Below are positions 12,101-21,220 of a DNA stretch of 64,000 bases, in pieces. The notes under the pieces are model-generated. The model was not told where the DNA came from. It ran no database searches and was given only the letters and a program-made list of their open reading frames with translations. The DNA comes from Haliclona indistincta (lineage: Eukaryota; Porifera; Demospongiae; Haplosclerida; Chalinidae), in the NCBI GenBank assembly GCA_964017065.1, contig OZ024792.1, positions 3,653,754-3,717,753 of the forward strand, written 5' to 3'. Positions within the stretch are counted from its first letter, which is position 1, and each line of letters opens with the position of its first letter. A program made the position numbers and the translations under genes.

Positions 12101-13119
12101 GTAGCTACCTCTGGTGGCCTGGTGTTGACACTGATCTCGAAACCAAAGTCAAGTCATGTTCAGAATGTCAACTCCATCAAAATGCTCCTGCAAAAGCTCC
12201 CCTCCATCCATGGGAATGGCCTGAGAGACCATGGGCTCGAATTCATATTGACTTTGCCGGACCGTGTTTTGGAGACAAGACCTTCTTAGTCATTGTGGAT
12301 GCTTACTCCAAGTGGTTAGAGATCATCGAGTCAAGACAAACAGCTGAATCTACCATCCGCCACTTGCAGACGCTGTTCTCAACTCATGGTCTACCTGAGA
12401 TTATTGTCTCTGATAATGGTCCAGCATTCCGTAGTGAGGAGTTCAAGGACTATTTGTCTTCCAATGGAATTCGACATATTCAGTCAGCGCCATATCACCC
12501 TGCATCTAATGGTCTGGCTGAACGAGCTGTCCAATCATTCAAGCGCTCCATGAAAAAATCCACTGGTTCTCTCGCTGTCCAGCTGAATGAGTTTCTCTTC
12601 AGATATCGTATTACACCTCACACAACCACGGGGAGAACTCCAGCAGAGCTACTAATGGGGAGGAGGCTTAGGTCTCGGTTATCCTTGTTGTTGCCCAATG
12701 CAGCATCAAAGGTACACAAAGCACAGGAAGCTCAGAGAAAGACCCATGACCATCATACCAAGCTGAGAACATTCTCCATCTCTGATCCTGTGTTTGTCCG
12801 CAATTTCAACAACAAGACCCCTCTATGGTTGAGTGGACATATCAAAGAAAAAACTGGTCCTCTCTCGTACAAGGTTTCTCTGGACGATGGACGCATCATT
12901 AGACGTCATGTGGACCATATTCGCCACAGAACTGCTACCAGAGAACCTGCAGGTGTTGACAATCAATTTGATCTGATTCCATCGCAAACCACTATTGTAC
13001 ATGTACCACTTGTTTCATCTCCTCCTCAACCAGTTCAGAGATTACCTCTTCGATGTTCTAATAGGAACCGTCGTCCTCCTGACAGATATTCTCCAAGCAA
13101 AGAAGGGAGGAATATGTAG
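9133..13119 (+). CDS. Gypsy Gag-Pol polyprotein
   Basis: A single frame of 1,328 residues is counted from the ATG at 9133, chosen because the sequence from MATYGS onward looks like a gag start and upstream is LTR. Order: capsid-like gag (about 1-190), two CCHC zinc knuckles (about 208-240), aspartic protease with DTGAS (Asp 323), reverse transcriptase with YLDD (608-611), RNase H (first Asp about 757), and integrase with an HHCC finger (His 976) and a D,D35E triad (Asp 1040, Asp 1094, Glu 1130). A GPY/F-like module (GPLSY, about 1242) follows. No stop or frameshift separates gag from pol. The TAG stop lies inside the 3' LTR. There is no envelope frame. All key residues are present, so the product could be active. 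Confidence 0.96.
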   Translation: MATYGSIGEFDSEKEEWIPYIERLDEYFIANGVEDETKKRAILLSSCGHSTYQIARRLFAPTKLNTQTYGKVVESLSAHFSPKPKDMVQRCKFNARVRQPGESISTFCAELRSLAEHCNFEDAALENMLRDRLVCGISDRAMQQRLLSEPNLTFKKAYDLAVLMESVRKDTSQLQSKPQGADIHFVRGGDAGKQKATPRGHGPPPNPCYRCGGRHKSSVCKFKEENCHFCGKRGHISRVCRSRQRQQHPKSRPSGAKPEHDAKHVDVKDTDTSTVPSGSTEQPTDSSVVEDPVYWTFQLSKQGTDPLLVTLSADQADLQMEIDTGASVSVISEETYLSVWPEDQRPVLQKSTAQLRTYSGELIHVCGSITVCVSYRQQQKTLPLLVVRGAGRPLFGRDWMKEIKLDWKLLQSLHSVNKVDDQLQSLLENHAEVFRDELGSLKDVKVTLQISPDAQPCYHRPRPIPYALRSRVEDELTRLEEDGVIEPVAHSDWAAPIVPVVKRDGAIRICGDFKVTVNKAAKRDMYPLPKVEDLLSTLAGGKSFSKLDLSHAYQQLHLSEESKPLVTINTTKGLYQYTRLPFGVSAAPSIFQRTMENLLKGIPNVVTYLDDILVTGKTDAEHLKNLQQVLQRLQESGKRLKRSKCSFMLPKVTYLGYVISSEGIHPAPEKVRAIRNAPRPTNLSQLKSFLGLLNFYSRFLPNQSTLLAPLHRLLRNNTSWEWGPEQQRAFDAARFSLSSSSFLIHFNPNLPLVVSADASSYGVGAVLTHQLKDGTEQPVAFSSRTLSPAEKNYAQIDKEGLAIIFAVTKFRQYLLGRSFELKTDHKPLTELFAPDRAISQMSSARIQRWNLILSSFDYTIQYKKGCENVEADTLSRLPLPETPIDVPLPGETVLLLQSLQQSPITATQIKLWTDKDPLLLQVRNFVSNGWPYSVSEEIQPYFRRRSELTLLDGCLMWGSRVIIPAAGRSATLDELHIAHPGISRMKGLARSYLWWPGVDTDLETKVKSCSECQLHQNAPAKAPLHPWEWPERPWARIHIDFAGPCFGDKTFLVIVDAYSKWLEIIESRQTAESTIRHLQTLFSTHGLPEIIVSDNGPAFRSEEFKDYLSSNGIRHIQSAPYHPASNGLAERAVQSFKRSMKKSTGSLAVQLNEFLFRYRITPHTTTGRTPAELLMGRRLRSRLSLLLPNAASKVHKAQEAQRKTHDHHTKLRTFSISDPVFVRNFNNKTPLWLSGHIKEKTGPLSYKVSLDDGRIIRRHVDHIRHRTATREPAGVDNQFDLIPSQTTIVHVPLVSSPPQPVQRLPLRCSNRNRRPPDRYSPSKEGRNM
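13096..13114 (+). other. Polypurine tract of gypsy element
   Basis: An AAGCAAAGAAGGGAGGA run sits immediately before the 3' LTR, the expected place for plus-strand DNA priming. It overlaps the last codons of the polyprotein. Confidence 0.75.
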
Positions 13120-13340
13120 TAAACGCAGACTACTGGGCACCCAACTCAACAACTCTTAACAATCACTTGTATTTGTACTACAGTTCCTATTGTATCATGT
13201 CAGTCACTATATAAGCCCTGGTGGCCCATCTCTCATGCTATGCTATGTTCAGTCTGCCTGTCAATAATCATTTGCTGCACAGAGGTTGATTCTCTGTTAC
13301 AATCACTCTGTCATCTGCTGCGTTAGCTGGCGTTACTACA
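13115..13340 (+). repeat. 3' LTR of gypsy element
   Basis: This 226-bp LTR is almost identical to 8887-9112. Its first bases supply the polyprotein stop codon (TAG at 13117-13119). It is followed by the second CAATT target-site copy. Confidence 0.95.
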
Positions 13341-13478
13341 CAATTATTCGTACATAAAAATTACAATGGCAGCTAGTCGACGCGACGAGTAGCTGTTCAT
13401 AGCGTATATGAAAAGAAAAGCGTAGTAAGAGGGCACCATATCTACAAAGCGTCTTGGACGCCTAGTATTGGAGAAGAG

Positions 13479-13640
13479 CTATCTGTCGAAAGATAAGATA
13501 TGACACTGACCAGCACGACAATCACGCTGTTGCTGTGATGAAGAATGGCAATATCTCGCAGCTGCTTCTCTCGATATCTTCTCTGCGACTTCCACAGCTT
13601 TGAGTTTCAAGGTTGTGTCATAATTTTTTCTCTTCGACAT
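13479..13640 (-). pseudogene. Relic of pogo/CENP-B-type N-terminal helix-turn-helix
   Basis: Starting at the ATG on the minus strand at 13640, the reading frame begins MSKRKNYDTTLKLKAVEVAE and continues with SREAAARYC. The basic KRK followed by a LKLKAVEVAE helix and an AAARYC helix matches the psq/CENP-B-like HTH that starts pogo-family transposases and binds the terminal repeats. The frame degenerates after about 35 residues into unrelated sequence. No DDE catalytic domain is present in the window for this family. The identification rests on motif resemblance. Confidence 0.6.
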
Positions 13641-13814
13641 GGCTAGACGAACGCGCAGACGTGGACAAGGCGTGATAATTGGCTGTGGGCGGTACCACAA
13701 TGTTTATGACCCGACGTTAATTCAAGACAATACTGTATGTTACCGTTACACCCCCGGCTTATAAACATTACCGGCATCTATTCGGAGGCGGCTTCTATTC
13801 GAGGAAACACGGTA

Positions 13815-14403
13815 ATAATAAAATAATTGTAGAAAAAATTAAATAAAAAACATTGTTCCCATTGTTTATTGGCGTCATGGGAACAATGTTTTTATTTAAT
13901 TTTTTTACCATTATTTTATTATTATTATATATTTTTTATAATAATAAAATAATTTAAAAAAAAATTAAATAAAAAAATTAAATAAAGAACATAGTTCCCT
14001 AGACGCCTATAAACAATGGGAAGAATGTTTTTTATTTAATTATTTTTACCATTATTTTATTATTATATATTTTTTATGTATGTGGTTCCTTGTGTGTTAC
14101 TGAAAAAAATATATAATAATGATAAAATTATGGCAAAAAAAATTAAATAAAAAGCATTGTTCCCATGACGCCTATAAACAATGGGAACAATATTTTTTTA
14201 TTTAGTTTTTTTTACCATTATTTTATTATTATATATTTTTTATGTATGTGGTTCCTTGTGGATTATTGAGAAAAATATATAATAATAAAATAATGGTAAA
14301 AAACAAAACAAAATTAAATAGAAAACATTGTTCACATGACGCCTGGGAACGTTTTTATTTAATTTTTTTACCATTATTTTTTTTTACCATTATTTTATTA
14401 TTT
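13815..14403. repeat. Hairpin satellite units, continued
   Basis: Four more hairpin cores (near 13850, 13995, 14155 and 14330) of the satellite seen at 2404-8748. They show the original array continued through the transposon insertions. The last core lacks most of its right arm. Confidence 0.85.
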
Positions 14404-14553
14404 ATAAGTTAGACGCCGAGGGCATGGGATCTACGCGGTATAGAAACCCGAGAGGAAGCCATATAGAACCCGAGCGCGTAGCGCGAGGGTTCTATGGCAA
14501 CTCGAGGGTTTCTATACTGCGTAGATCCCATTGGCCTCGGCGTCTAACTTATT
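14404..14553. mobile_element. Foldback element with GTTAGACGCCGAGG ends
   Basis: ATAAGTTAGACGCCGAGG at the left is matched by CCTCGGCGTCTAACTTAT at the right, and the arms continue inwards (ATGGGATCTACGC, GTATAGAAACC). The centre has a second palindrome (AGAACCC ... GGGTTCT around GCGCG). The whole 150 bp can fold on itself. It has no coding capacity. Confidence 0.8.
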
Positions 14554-15219
14554 TAGAGTATAGCCATGAGTAACTGGTATCTAAGGCGTAAGCAAAAGAA
14601 ACGCACTCTCAAGTTCTCCGAGTCGTTCGTGGTATAAGCGGCCGGCGCTCCTCGACTGGGCGTACGACAGCGACATCGACGAACTGTTACTGAAAACTAT
14701 TAATGAGTACGAGAGTAATTCTGCAACTTTACTCTACACCGCTCTTACGCCTTCAGTAGACTCCGCTTCTGCTACTACCACCACGAGAAGAAACCGCTCG
14801 AGAAGAAACCGTTACTAGCTACTCGGAGTACTCAGCCCTCGACCCAACCTCTATCGGCAACGCCCTGGGAAACGCTCCCGTTTGGCGATCCGCGTGCTGC
14901 GGACCTGCAAGTCGAGCAAGCCAGAGTGGGCAGACAGACTGGAATTCCAAGGAAGCCACTCCAAGACCGTCTACGATGGTCACTTCAGATAGTGATAGTC
15001 TATATAGCTAGACTGTGTCAACTCGTAGACTTTCACTAGTATTCATCACTTGTTGTTTCCATTGCTTATATTATACACAATGCTAAGTATGTAAGTAAAA
15101 TATACCGTCTCCGGCTTAAATCAACCAATGAAATGCCTGGTGTCTATGAAGAACACCTAAGGTTCTACGTGAAATAGACACTAGTAGCTAGTCAATCTGA
15201 TTGGTCAATATCACTGTAC
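14554..15219 (+). other. GC-rich segment with a decayed reading frame
   Basis: Base composition differs sharply from the AT-rich satellite on both sides. A short frame (ATG at 14565) runs MSNWYLRRKQKKRTLKFSES and stops at about 14635. A frame offset by one base (14642-14815) continues with LLDWAYDSDIDELLLKTINE and ends in an Arg/Asn-rich stretch. The two look like one protein start broken by a single frameshift. I do not recognise the family. The acidic DELLLKTINEYE segment resembles the start of some transposon-encoded proteins, but this is weak. Confidence 0.4.
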
Positions 15220-15978
15220 TATACTCTAATAATATATATATTTTTCAATAATACAATGTATGTGGTTCCTTGTTTATAGGCGTCATGAGAACAATGTTTT
15301 TTTGTGTTTTTTTTAATTTTTTTTTTAATTTTTTTATCATTATTAATTTTTATTATTATTATATATTTTTTCAATAATACAATGTATGTGGTTCCTTGTT
15401 TATAGGCGTCATGAGAACAATGTTTTTTATTGTCTTTTTTTTAATTTTAATTTTATATTTTTTTAAATATCATTTTATTATTATTGTATATTTTTTTCAA
15501 TAATACAATGTATGTGATTCCTTGTTTATAGGCGTCATGAGAACAATGTTTTTTTTGTTTTTTGTTTATTTTTTTATTTTAATTTTTTTTACCATTATTT
15601 TATTATTATATATTTTTTTCAATAATACAATGTATGTGGTTCCTTGTTTATAGGCGTCATGAGAACATTGTTTTTTTTGGTTTTTGAAAAATATTTTTTA
15701 TTTAATTTTTTACCATTATTTTATTATTATTATATATTTTTTTCAATAATACAATGTATGTGGTTCCTTGTTATAGGCGTCATGAGAACAATGTTTTTTT
15801 TTGTTTTTTTTAATTTTTTTTTAATTTTTTTTACCATTATTAATTTTTATTATTATTATATATTTTTTTCAATAATACAATGTATGTGGTTCCTTGTTTA
15901 TAGGCGTCATGGGAACAATGTTTTTTTTGTTTTTTTTATTATTTTTTTTGTTTAATTTTTTTACCATTATTTTATTAT
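15220..15978. repeat. Half-hairpin tandem repeat, about 124-bp period, 6 copies
   Basis: Six units contain the spacer ATGTATGTGGTTCCTTG fused directly to the loop and right arm (TTTATAGGCGTCATGAGAAC) of the satellite hairpin. The left arm is missing in every unit. Loops fall near 15280, 15407, 15531, 15654, 15776 and 15903. This is a derived, non-palindromic subfamily that amplified in tandem on its own. Confidence 0.85.
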
Positions 15979-17400
15979 TGTAGTGTTTGACAGAATTAGG
16001 TCAGGATTCAAAGACTGTCTTATTAGCAGAACACACACATTTAAATAGAGCTAGGAACCATGAATTACAAACGGAGACACTAAGATTACAACTCTAGACA
16101 CATAAGGCCGTGCAGAACACAGCGACAAACAACTATGTACAATCAATGTTCAATCACGAACAGGCTTCAATTGTTCAAACACAATAGTTCTCCTTCCTCC
16201 CTCACGAAAATTGCACTGGGAAACCAAAACGCTTTGGAGGCCATCGATTTTGACGCAAAGGATATCGACTAGGCGGTGTCTGAGGATTATGTTGAACTGG
16301 CAGAGGAGGTTGAGTAGGTTGAGTAGTGGGTTCTGGTTCCTGAGGCAAGGATTCTTCTTGTATCTCAACTTGCTGAGGAGTGGAGGGAGGTTCAATGATA
16401 CTTGAGCTTGGAGCAGGAAGTACTGGTGCAGGTGAGGATTCCGGAGGAATGTGAACAGGAGTAACAACATCTGGAGTATCTGTAGTATGGGAACGGGGAG
16501 AAACATCATCTGGAGTATCAGTGGCATTGATGATTTGATCAACATGTCTCTTCCAAAGAACATCATCTCTAATCTGAACCAGATAGGTGAGAGGTCCCCT
16601 CTTCTCGGCAATAACTCCAGAAATCCAGCGAGGCCCTTCACGATAATTACGAGCCAACACTCGTTGACCTAAGAAGAAGTCTCGTACTCTGCTGTGTACA
16701 TCATGATATGCCTTCTGGGCAGACTGTTTGTCAGAAATAGTACTGCCCAAATCTGGTCGGATCATGTCCAATCTAGTACGAATGGTACGCTTCAAAAGAG
16801 TTCACATGGAGGAGTGCTGGTAGTAGCATGTGGAGATATACGATAGGACATCAGGAAGGTAGTCAGATCCATGTGTAGATCATCACCACCCTTGAGAGCT
16901 CTCTTGAGAGTACGTATAAATCGCTCTGCAGCACCATTCGTGGAAGGATGATATGACAAACTCTTGATATGCTTCACCCGGTTACTTCCTAGGAACAGTC
17001 TAAATTCTTCAGAGGCAAACTGTGGGCCGTTATCTGATACAACTTGACGCGGTAAACCATAGCTAGCAAAAAGAGATCTCAACACACGTATGGTTGCTGA
17101 AGCAGTAGTTGACACCATTGGAAATACTTCTGGCCATTTTGAGTGAGCATCCACCACAACAAAGAGCATTTTTCCTCTCACTGGACCTGCGAAATCTAAA
17201 TGAATACGTTCCCAAGGTCTAGTAGGCCACAACCATGGGTGTAGGGGTGCCAGTGGTGGAGCACTTTGAGTAGATTGACATTTGTCACATTTCTTTACTA
17301 GGTGTTCGATGTCCTCGTTGATTTGAGGCCACCAGACATAACTTCGAGCCACTGATTTCATCCTGACAATACCAGGATGACTTTGGTGCAATTCTTGTAG
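15979..17400 (-). mobile_element. 5'-truncated gypsy element of a second family
   Basis: On the minus strand this holds an integrase C-terminal part followed by a purine-rich tract (GTGAGGGAGGAAGGAG, about 16187-16204) and a putative 3' LTR (15979-16183, ending ACTACA). It is clearly diverged from the element at 8887-13340. Everything upstream of the integrase zinc finger is missing; homology ends near 17400, about 50 bp before the LTR of the next gypsy copy. Confidence 0.8.
16202..17400 (-). pseudogene. Gypsy integrase fragment with one frameshift
   Basis: The first block (17400 to about 16795) has the HHCC finger (HQSHPG ... CDKC) and the D,D35E triad: in the frame starting at 17391 these are Asp 66 (LDFAGP), Asp 120 (SDNGPQF) and Glu 156 (AAERF). 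The frame stops right after CELF; the next frame (16795 to 16202) resumes with KRTIRTRLDMIRP. One base missing from a T-run at about 16797 explains this. The tail has a GPLTYLVQ module and a long Pro/Thr/Gln-rich C-terminus. Catalytic residues are retained but the gene is broken and lacks protease, RT and RNase H. Confidence 0.85.
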
Positions 17401-17453
17401 AACTTAAGTTTAATCGAGTTTAATCGGAAGATCTTCATCAGATCTAGACTCAT

Positions 17454-17622
17454 TGTAGTAACGCCAGCTAACGCAGCAGATGACAGAGTGATTGTAACAG
17501 AGAATCAACCTCTGTGCAGCAAATGATTATTGACAGGCAGACTGAACATAACATAGCATAAGAGATGGGCCACCAGGGCTTATATAGTGACTGACATGAT
17601 ACAATAGTCTGCGTTTACTACA
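17454..17622 (-). repeat. 3' LTR with a 57-bp internal deletion
   Basis: It is 169 bp instead of 226. Compared with 13115-13340, the stretch between CAATAG and TCTGCG (minus-to-plus reading) is absent. TAG lies at the junction and again at the far end of the missing piece, suggesting deletion by slippage or microhomology. The TATA region is retained. Confidence 0.88.
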
Positions 17623-20544
17623 TATTCCTCCCTTCTTTGCTTGGAGAATATCTGTCAGGAGGACGACGGTTCCTATTAGAACATCGAAGAGGTAATCTCT
17701 GAACTGGTTGAGGAGGAGATGAAACAAGTGGTACATGTACAATAGTGGTTTGCGATGGAATCAGATCAAATTGATTGTCAACACCTGCAGGTTCTCTGGT
17801 AGCAGTTCTGTGGCGAATATGGTCCACATGACGTCTAATGATGCGTCCATCGTCCAGAGAAACCTTGTACGAGAGAGGACCAGTTTTTTCTTTGATATGT
17901 CCACTCAACCATAGAGGGGTCTTGTTGTTGAAATTGCGGACAAACACAGGATCAGAGATGGAGAATGTTCTCAGCTTGGTATGATGGTCATGGGTCTTTC
18001 TCTGAGCTTCCTGTGCTTTGTGTACCTTTGATGCTGCATTGGGCAACAACAAGGATAACCGAGACCTAAGCCTCCTCCCCATTAGTAGCTCTGCTGGAGT
18101 TCTCCCCGTGGTTGTGTGAGGTGTAATACGATATCTGAAGAGAAACTCATTCAGCTGGACAGCGAGAGAACCAGTGGATTTTTTCATGGAGCGCTTGAAT
18201 GATTGGACAGCTCGTTCAGCCAGACCATTAGATGCAGGGTGATATGGCGCTGACTGAATATGTCGAATTCCATTGGAAGACAAATAGTCCTTGAACTCCT
18301 CACTATGGAATGCTGGACCATTATCAGAGACAATAATCTCAGGTAGACCATGAGTTGAGAACAGCGTCTGCAAGTGGCGGATGGTAGATTCAGCTGTTTG
18401 TCTTGACTCGATGATCTCTAACCACTTGGAGTGAGCATCCACAATGACTAAGAAGGTCTTGTCTCCAAAACACGGTCCGGCAAAGTCAATATGAATTCGA
18501 GCCCATGGTCTCTCAGGCCATTCCCATGGATGGAGGGGAGCTTTTGCAGGAGAATTTTGATGGAGTTGACATTCTGAACATGACTTGACTTTGGTTTCGA
18601 GATCAGTGTCAACACCAGGCCACCAGAGGTAGCTACGTGCCAATCCTTTCATCCGGGAAATTCCAGGGTGAGCGATGTGTAGCTCATCAAGCGTTGCTGA
18701 GCGTCCAGCTGCAGGAATGATGACACGACTGCCCCACATGAGACAACCGTCAAGTAGAGTCAGCTCTGATCGACGACGAAAATACGGTTGGATCTCTTCT
18801 GACACCGAATACGGCCAACCGTTCGACACAAAGTTTCTAACTTGAAGCAGGAGAGGGTCTTTGTCGGTCCAGAGCTTGATCTGGGTAGCAGTGATAGGTG
18901 ATTGCTGGAGACTCTGAAGTAGCAGCACTGTTTCACCTGGAAGGGGAACATCAATAGGAGTTTCAGGCAAAGGCAAACGACTTAGAGTATCAGCTTCTAC
19001 ATTCTCACAACCCTTCTTGTACTGAATGGTGTAATCAAAACTGCTGAGGATCAGATTCCATCGCTGGATACGAGCTGACGACATCTGAGATATTGCTCGA
19101 TCAGGTGCAAACAGTTCAGTCAGTGGCTTGTGATCAGTCAGTGGCTTGTGATCAGTCTTCAGTTCGAATGAACGTCCCAAGAGGTACTGTCGGAACTTCG
19201 TGACAGCAAAAATAATGGCCAGTCCCTCCTTATCTATTTGTGCATAGTTTTTTTCTGCTGGGGATAATGTTCGAGATGAGAAGGCAACCGGCTGCTCGGT
19301 ACCGTCCTTTAGCTGATGGGTGAGTACTGCTCCCACTCCATAAGAAGATGCATCTGCAGAAACAACGAGAGGTAAATTGGGGTTGAAATGGATTAGGAAA
19401 GAAGATGAAGAGAGAGAGAATCTTGCTGCGTCAAATGCTCTCTGCTGTTCAGGACCCCATTCCCAGCTTGTGTTGTTTCTGAGAAGACGATGCAGCGGAG
19501 CCAATAGGGTGGACTGATTGGGCAGAAAACGACTGTAGAAATTGAGAAGACCCAAGAATGATTTCAGTTGAGATAGATTAGTCGGTCTCGGAGCGTTTCT
19601 GATCGCCCTCACTTTCTCAGGTGCTGGGTGAATACCCTCTGATGAGATGACGTAGCCCAGATAGGTCACTTTGGGTAGCATGAAGCTGCATTTAGATCTC
19701 TTCAATCTCATCCCTGACTCTTGCAATCTCTGTAGCACTTGCTGTAGATTCTTGAGGTGCTCAGCATCAGTCTTCCCCGTCACTAGGATATCGTCTAGAT
19801 AGGTTACAACATTGGGGATTCCCTTCAGCAAATTCTCCATTGTGCGCTGGAAAATGGAAGGTGCTGCAGAGACGCCAAATGGCAATCGAGTGTATTGATA
19901 GAGCCCCTTGGTAGTGTTGATAGTCACTAGCGGCTTGGATTCTTCAGAGAGGTGGAGCTGTTGATAGGCGTGACTCAGATCTAGTTTTGAGAATGACTTT
20001 CCTCCAGCGAGAGTAGACAGGAGGTCTTCAACTTTGGGAAGAGGGTACATATCTCTCTTTGCGGCTTTGTTGACAGTGACTTTGAAGTCTCTACAGATTC
20101 GAATCGCCCCATCTCTCTTTACGACAGGCACGATTGGTGCAGCCCAGTCCGAGTGAGCAACAGGTTCGATCACTCCATCCTCCTCCAGTCTAGTCAGCTC
20201 ATCCTCCACTCTTGAGCGTAGAGCATAGGGTATAGGACGTGGTCTGTGATAACATGGTTGTGCATCAGGAGAGATCTGCAATGTTACTTTAACATCTTTC
20301 AATGACCCCAACTCATCTCTGAACACTTCAGCATGGTTCTCCAGGAGTGATTGCAGCTGATCGTCCACCTTGTTGACAGAGTGCAGTGACTGTAGCAGTT
20401 TCCAGTCTAACTTTATCTCCTTCATCCAATCTCGTCCAAACAAGGGTCGACCAGCTCCTCTGACCACGAGTAGAGGTAGTGTCTTCTGTTGTTGTCTGTA
20501 GGAAACACAAACAGTAATTGAACCACAGACATGCATTAGTTCTC
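17618..20544 (-). pseudogene. Truncated gypsy Pol (protease C-terminus to integrase)
   Basis: The frame is open from the truncation point to the TAG in the LTR, with RT (YLDD), RNase H and complete integrase triad. An in-frame 18-bp direct duplication repeats DHKPLT in the RNase H domain (about 19129-19164), absent from the copy at 9133-13119. A few substitutions differ (ICRDF for ICGDF, GMRLK for GKRLK). Without gag, protease active site and 5' LTR it cannot be an autonomous element. Confidence 0.92.
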
Positions 20545-21220
20545 TGGTGATGCCGCGTTTATGGTCATGGTTCTCTGTATTACGGTTAATATTTTGAGCC
20601 TTTTCAGCCAGATGGCAAACAGTAAGCATTTCGGCTGAAATTTGTTTTATGCAGTGCTTAGGCTTAGTACTATCAGAAAATACTGGTAGGGATCTGTCTG
20701 TTCAATGTCACAAAAAGTAAAGCCCAAATATGTTGGAATCGCGAGTCATTGCTAGTCCTGAAACGCTTATTTGGGGAGGTAAGCCAACCAATCTGAGCTG
20801 TTGCAAGAACTTCCGAGACGGTACTAAGCACGCACGAACAGAGCGCTAACTGCTAACTGTCGGGAAGAGTCGAGAATGCACCATTATTTAACCCCGAGGT
20901 CAAAGGTCACGAAAGTTGCCGATTTCAGCTAGCGATTGCAGAGCAATGAGCAACGATTTCTGAGATTTGAATATGCAGTTGTTTGTTACGTATATAGTGT
21001 TGTTTGTAACTGCAGTAAAGGCTAGATTCTCTGACTTTTATTTTTTCCATTGCGGACCCTACCAGAGGAACTGTGGGAACTAGTGGAACTGTGGAAACCA
21101 GAGCAACTGTGGTAGCATGCAAATTACACCCACACTTTTAATTAGCTATTTGGTGACAGCTTATATAGTTCATAACCCCGGAAAATGGGTGTACCCCCAC
21201 TCCAATAGCACTATTGCGAT
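20545..21220. other. No gene recognised
   Basis: This is flank between the truncated gypsy copy and the next element. Short imperfect repeats of GGAACTGTGG lie at about 21065-21110. I see no coherent reading frame or RNA gene. The last nine bases (TATTGCGAT, 21212-21220) are the target duplication of the following element. Confidence 0.5.

Larger units (their letters stand above)
8887..13340 (+). mobile_element. Ty3/gypsy LTR retrotransposon, structurally intact
   Basis: The 226-bp LTRs (8887-9112 and 13115-13340) start TGTAGT and end ACTACA. They differ at only two positions by eye (TATAAAAG versus TATATAAG, and GCTATTC versus GCTATGC). A 5-bp duplication (CAATT) flanks the element. One uninterrupted gag-pol frame lies between the LTRs. 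High LTR identity, an open frame and a perfect target duplication point to a recent insertion. The element landed inside a pogo-like element, which itself landed in the hairpin satellite. Confidence 0.96.
8749..13812 (-). mobile_element. Pogo-like element, copy 3, split by a gypsy insertion
   Basis: The left part (8749-8886) and right part (13346-13812) rejoin to one element with ends CCGTATTTCCTCGAATAG / GAGGAAACACGG and TA on both sides. The gypsy element 8887-13340 sits inside it with a 5-bp target duplication (CAATT at 8882-8886 and 13341-13345). Unlike copies 1 and 2, this copy keeps a coding relic on the minus strand (see 13479-13640). Confidence 0.85.
17454..20544 (-). mobile_element. 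Second copy of the first gypsy family, 5'-truncated, inverted
   Basis: The protein and DNA are nearly identical to the element at 8887-13340, but this copy is on the opposite strand. Its 3' LTR (17454-17622) has lost 57 bp. The 5' end breaks off inside the protease region at about 20544, so the 5' LTR, gag and the protease active site are missing. The sequence beyond 20545 is unrelated. Confidence 0.93.

Noticed and set aside
2404..15978. CRISPR-like array
   Set aside because: Repeats are long AT-rich hairpins with near-identical spacers in an animal-type genome; no cas genes and no unique spacers.
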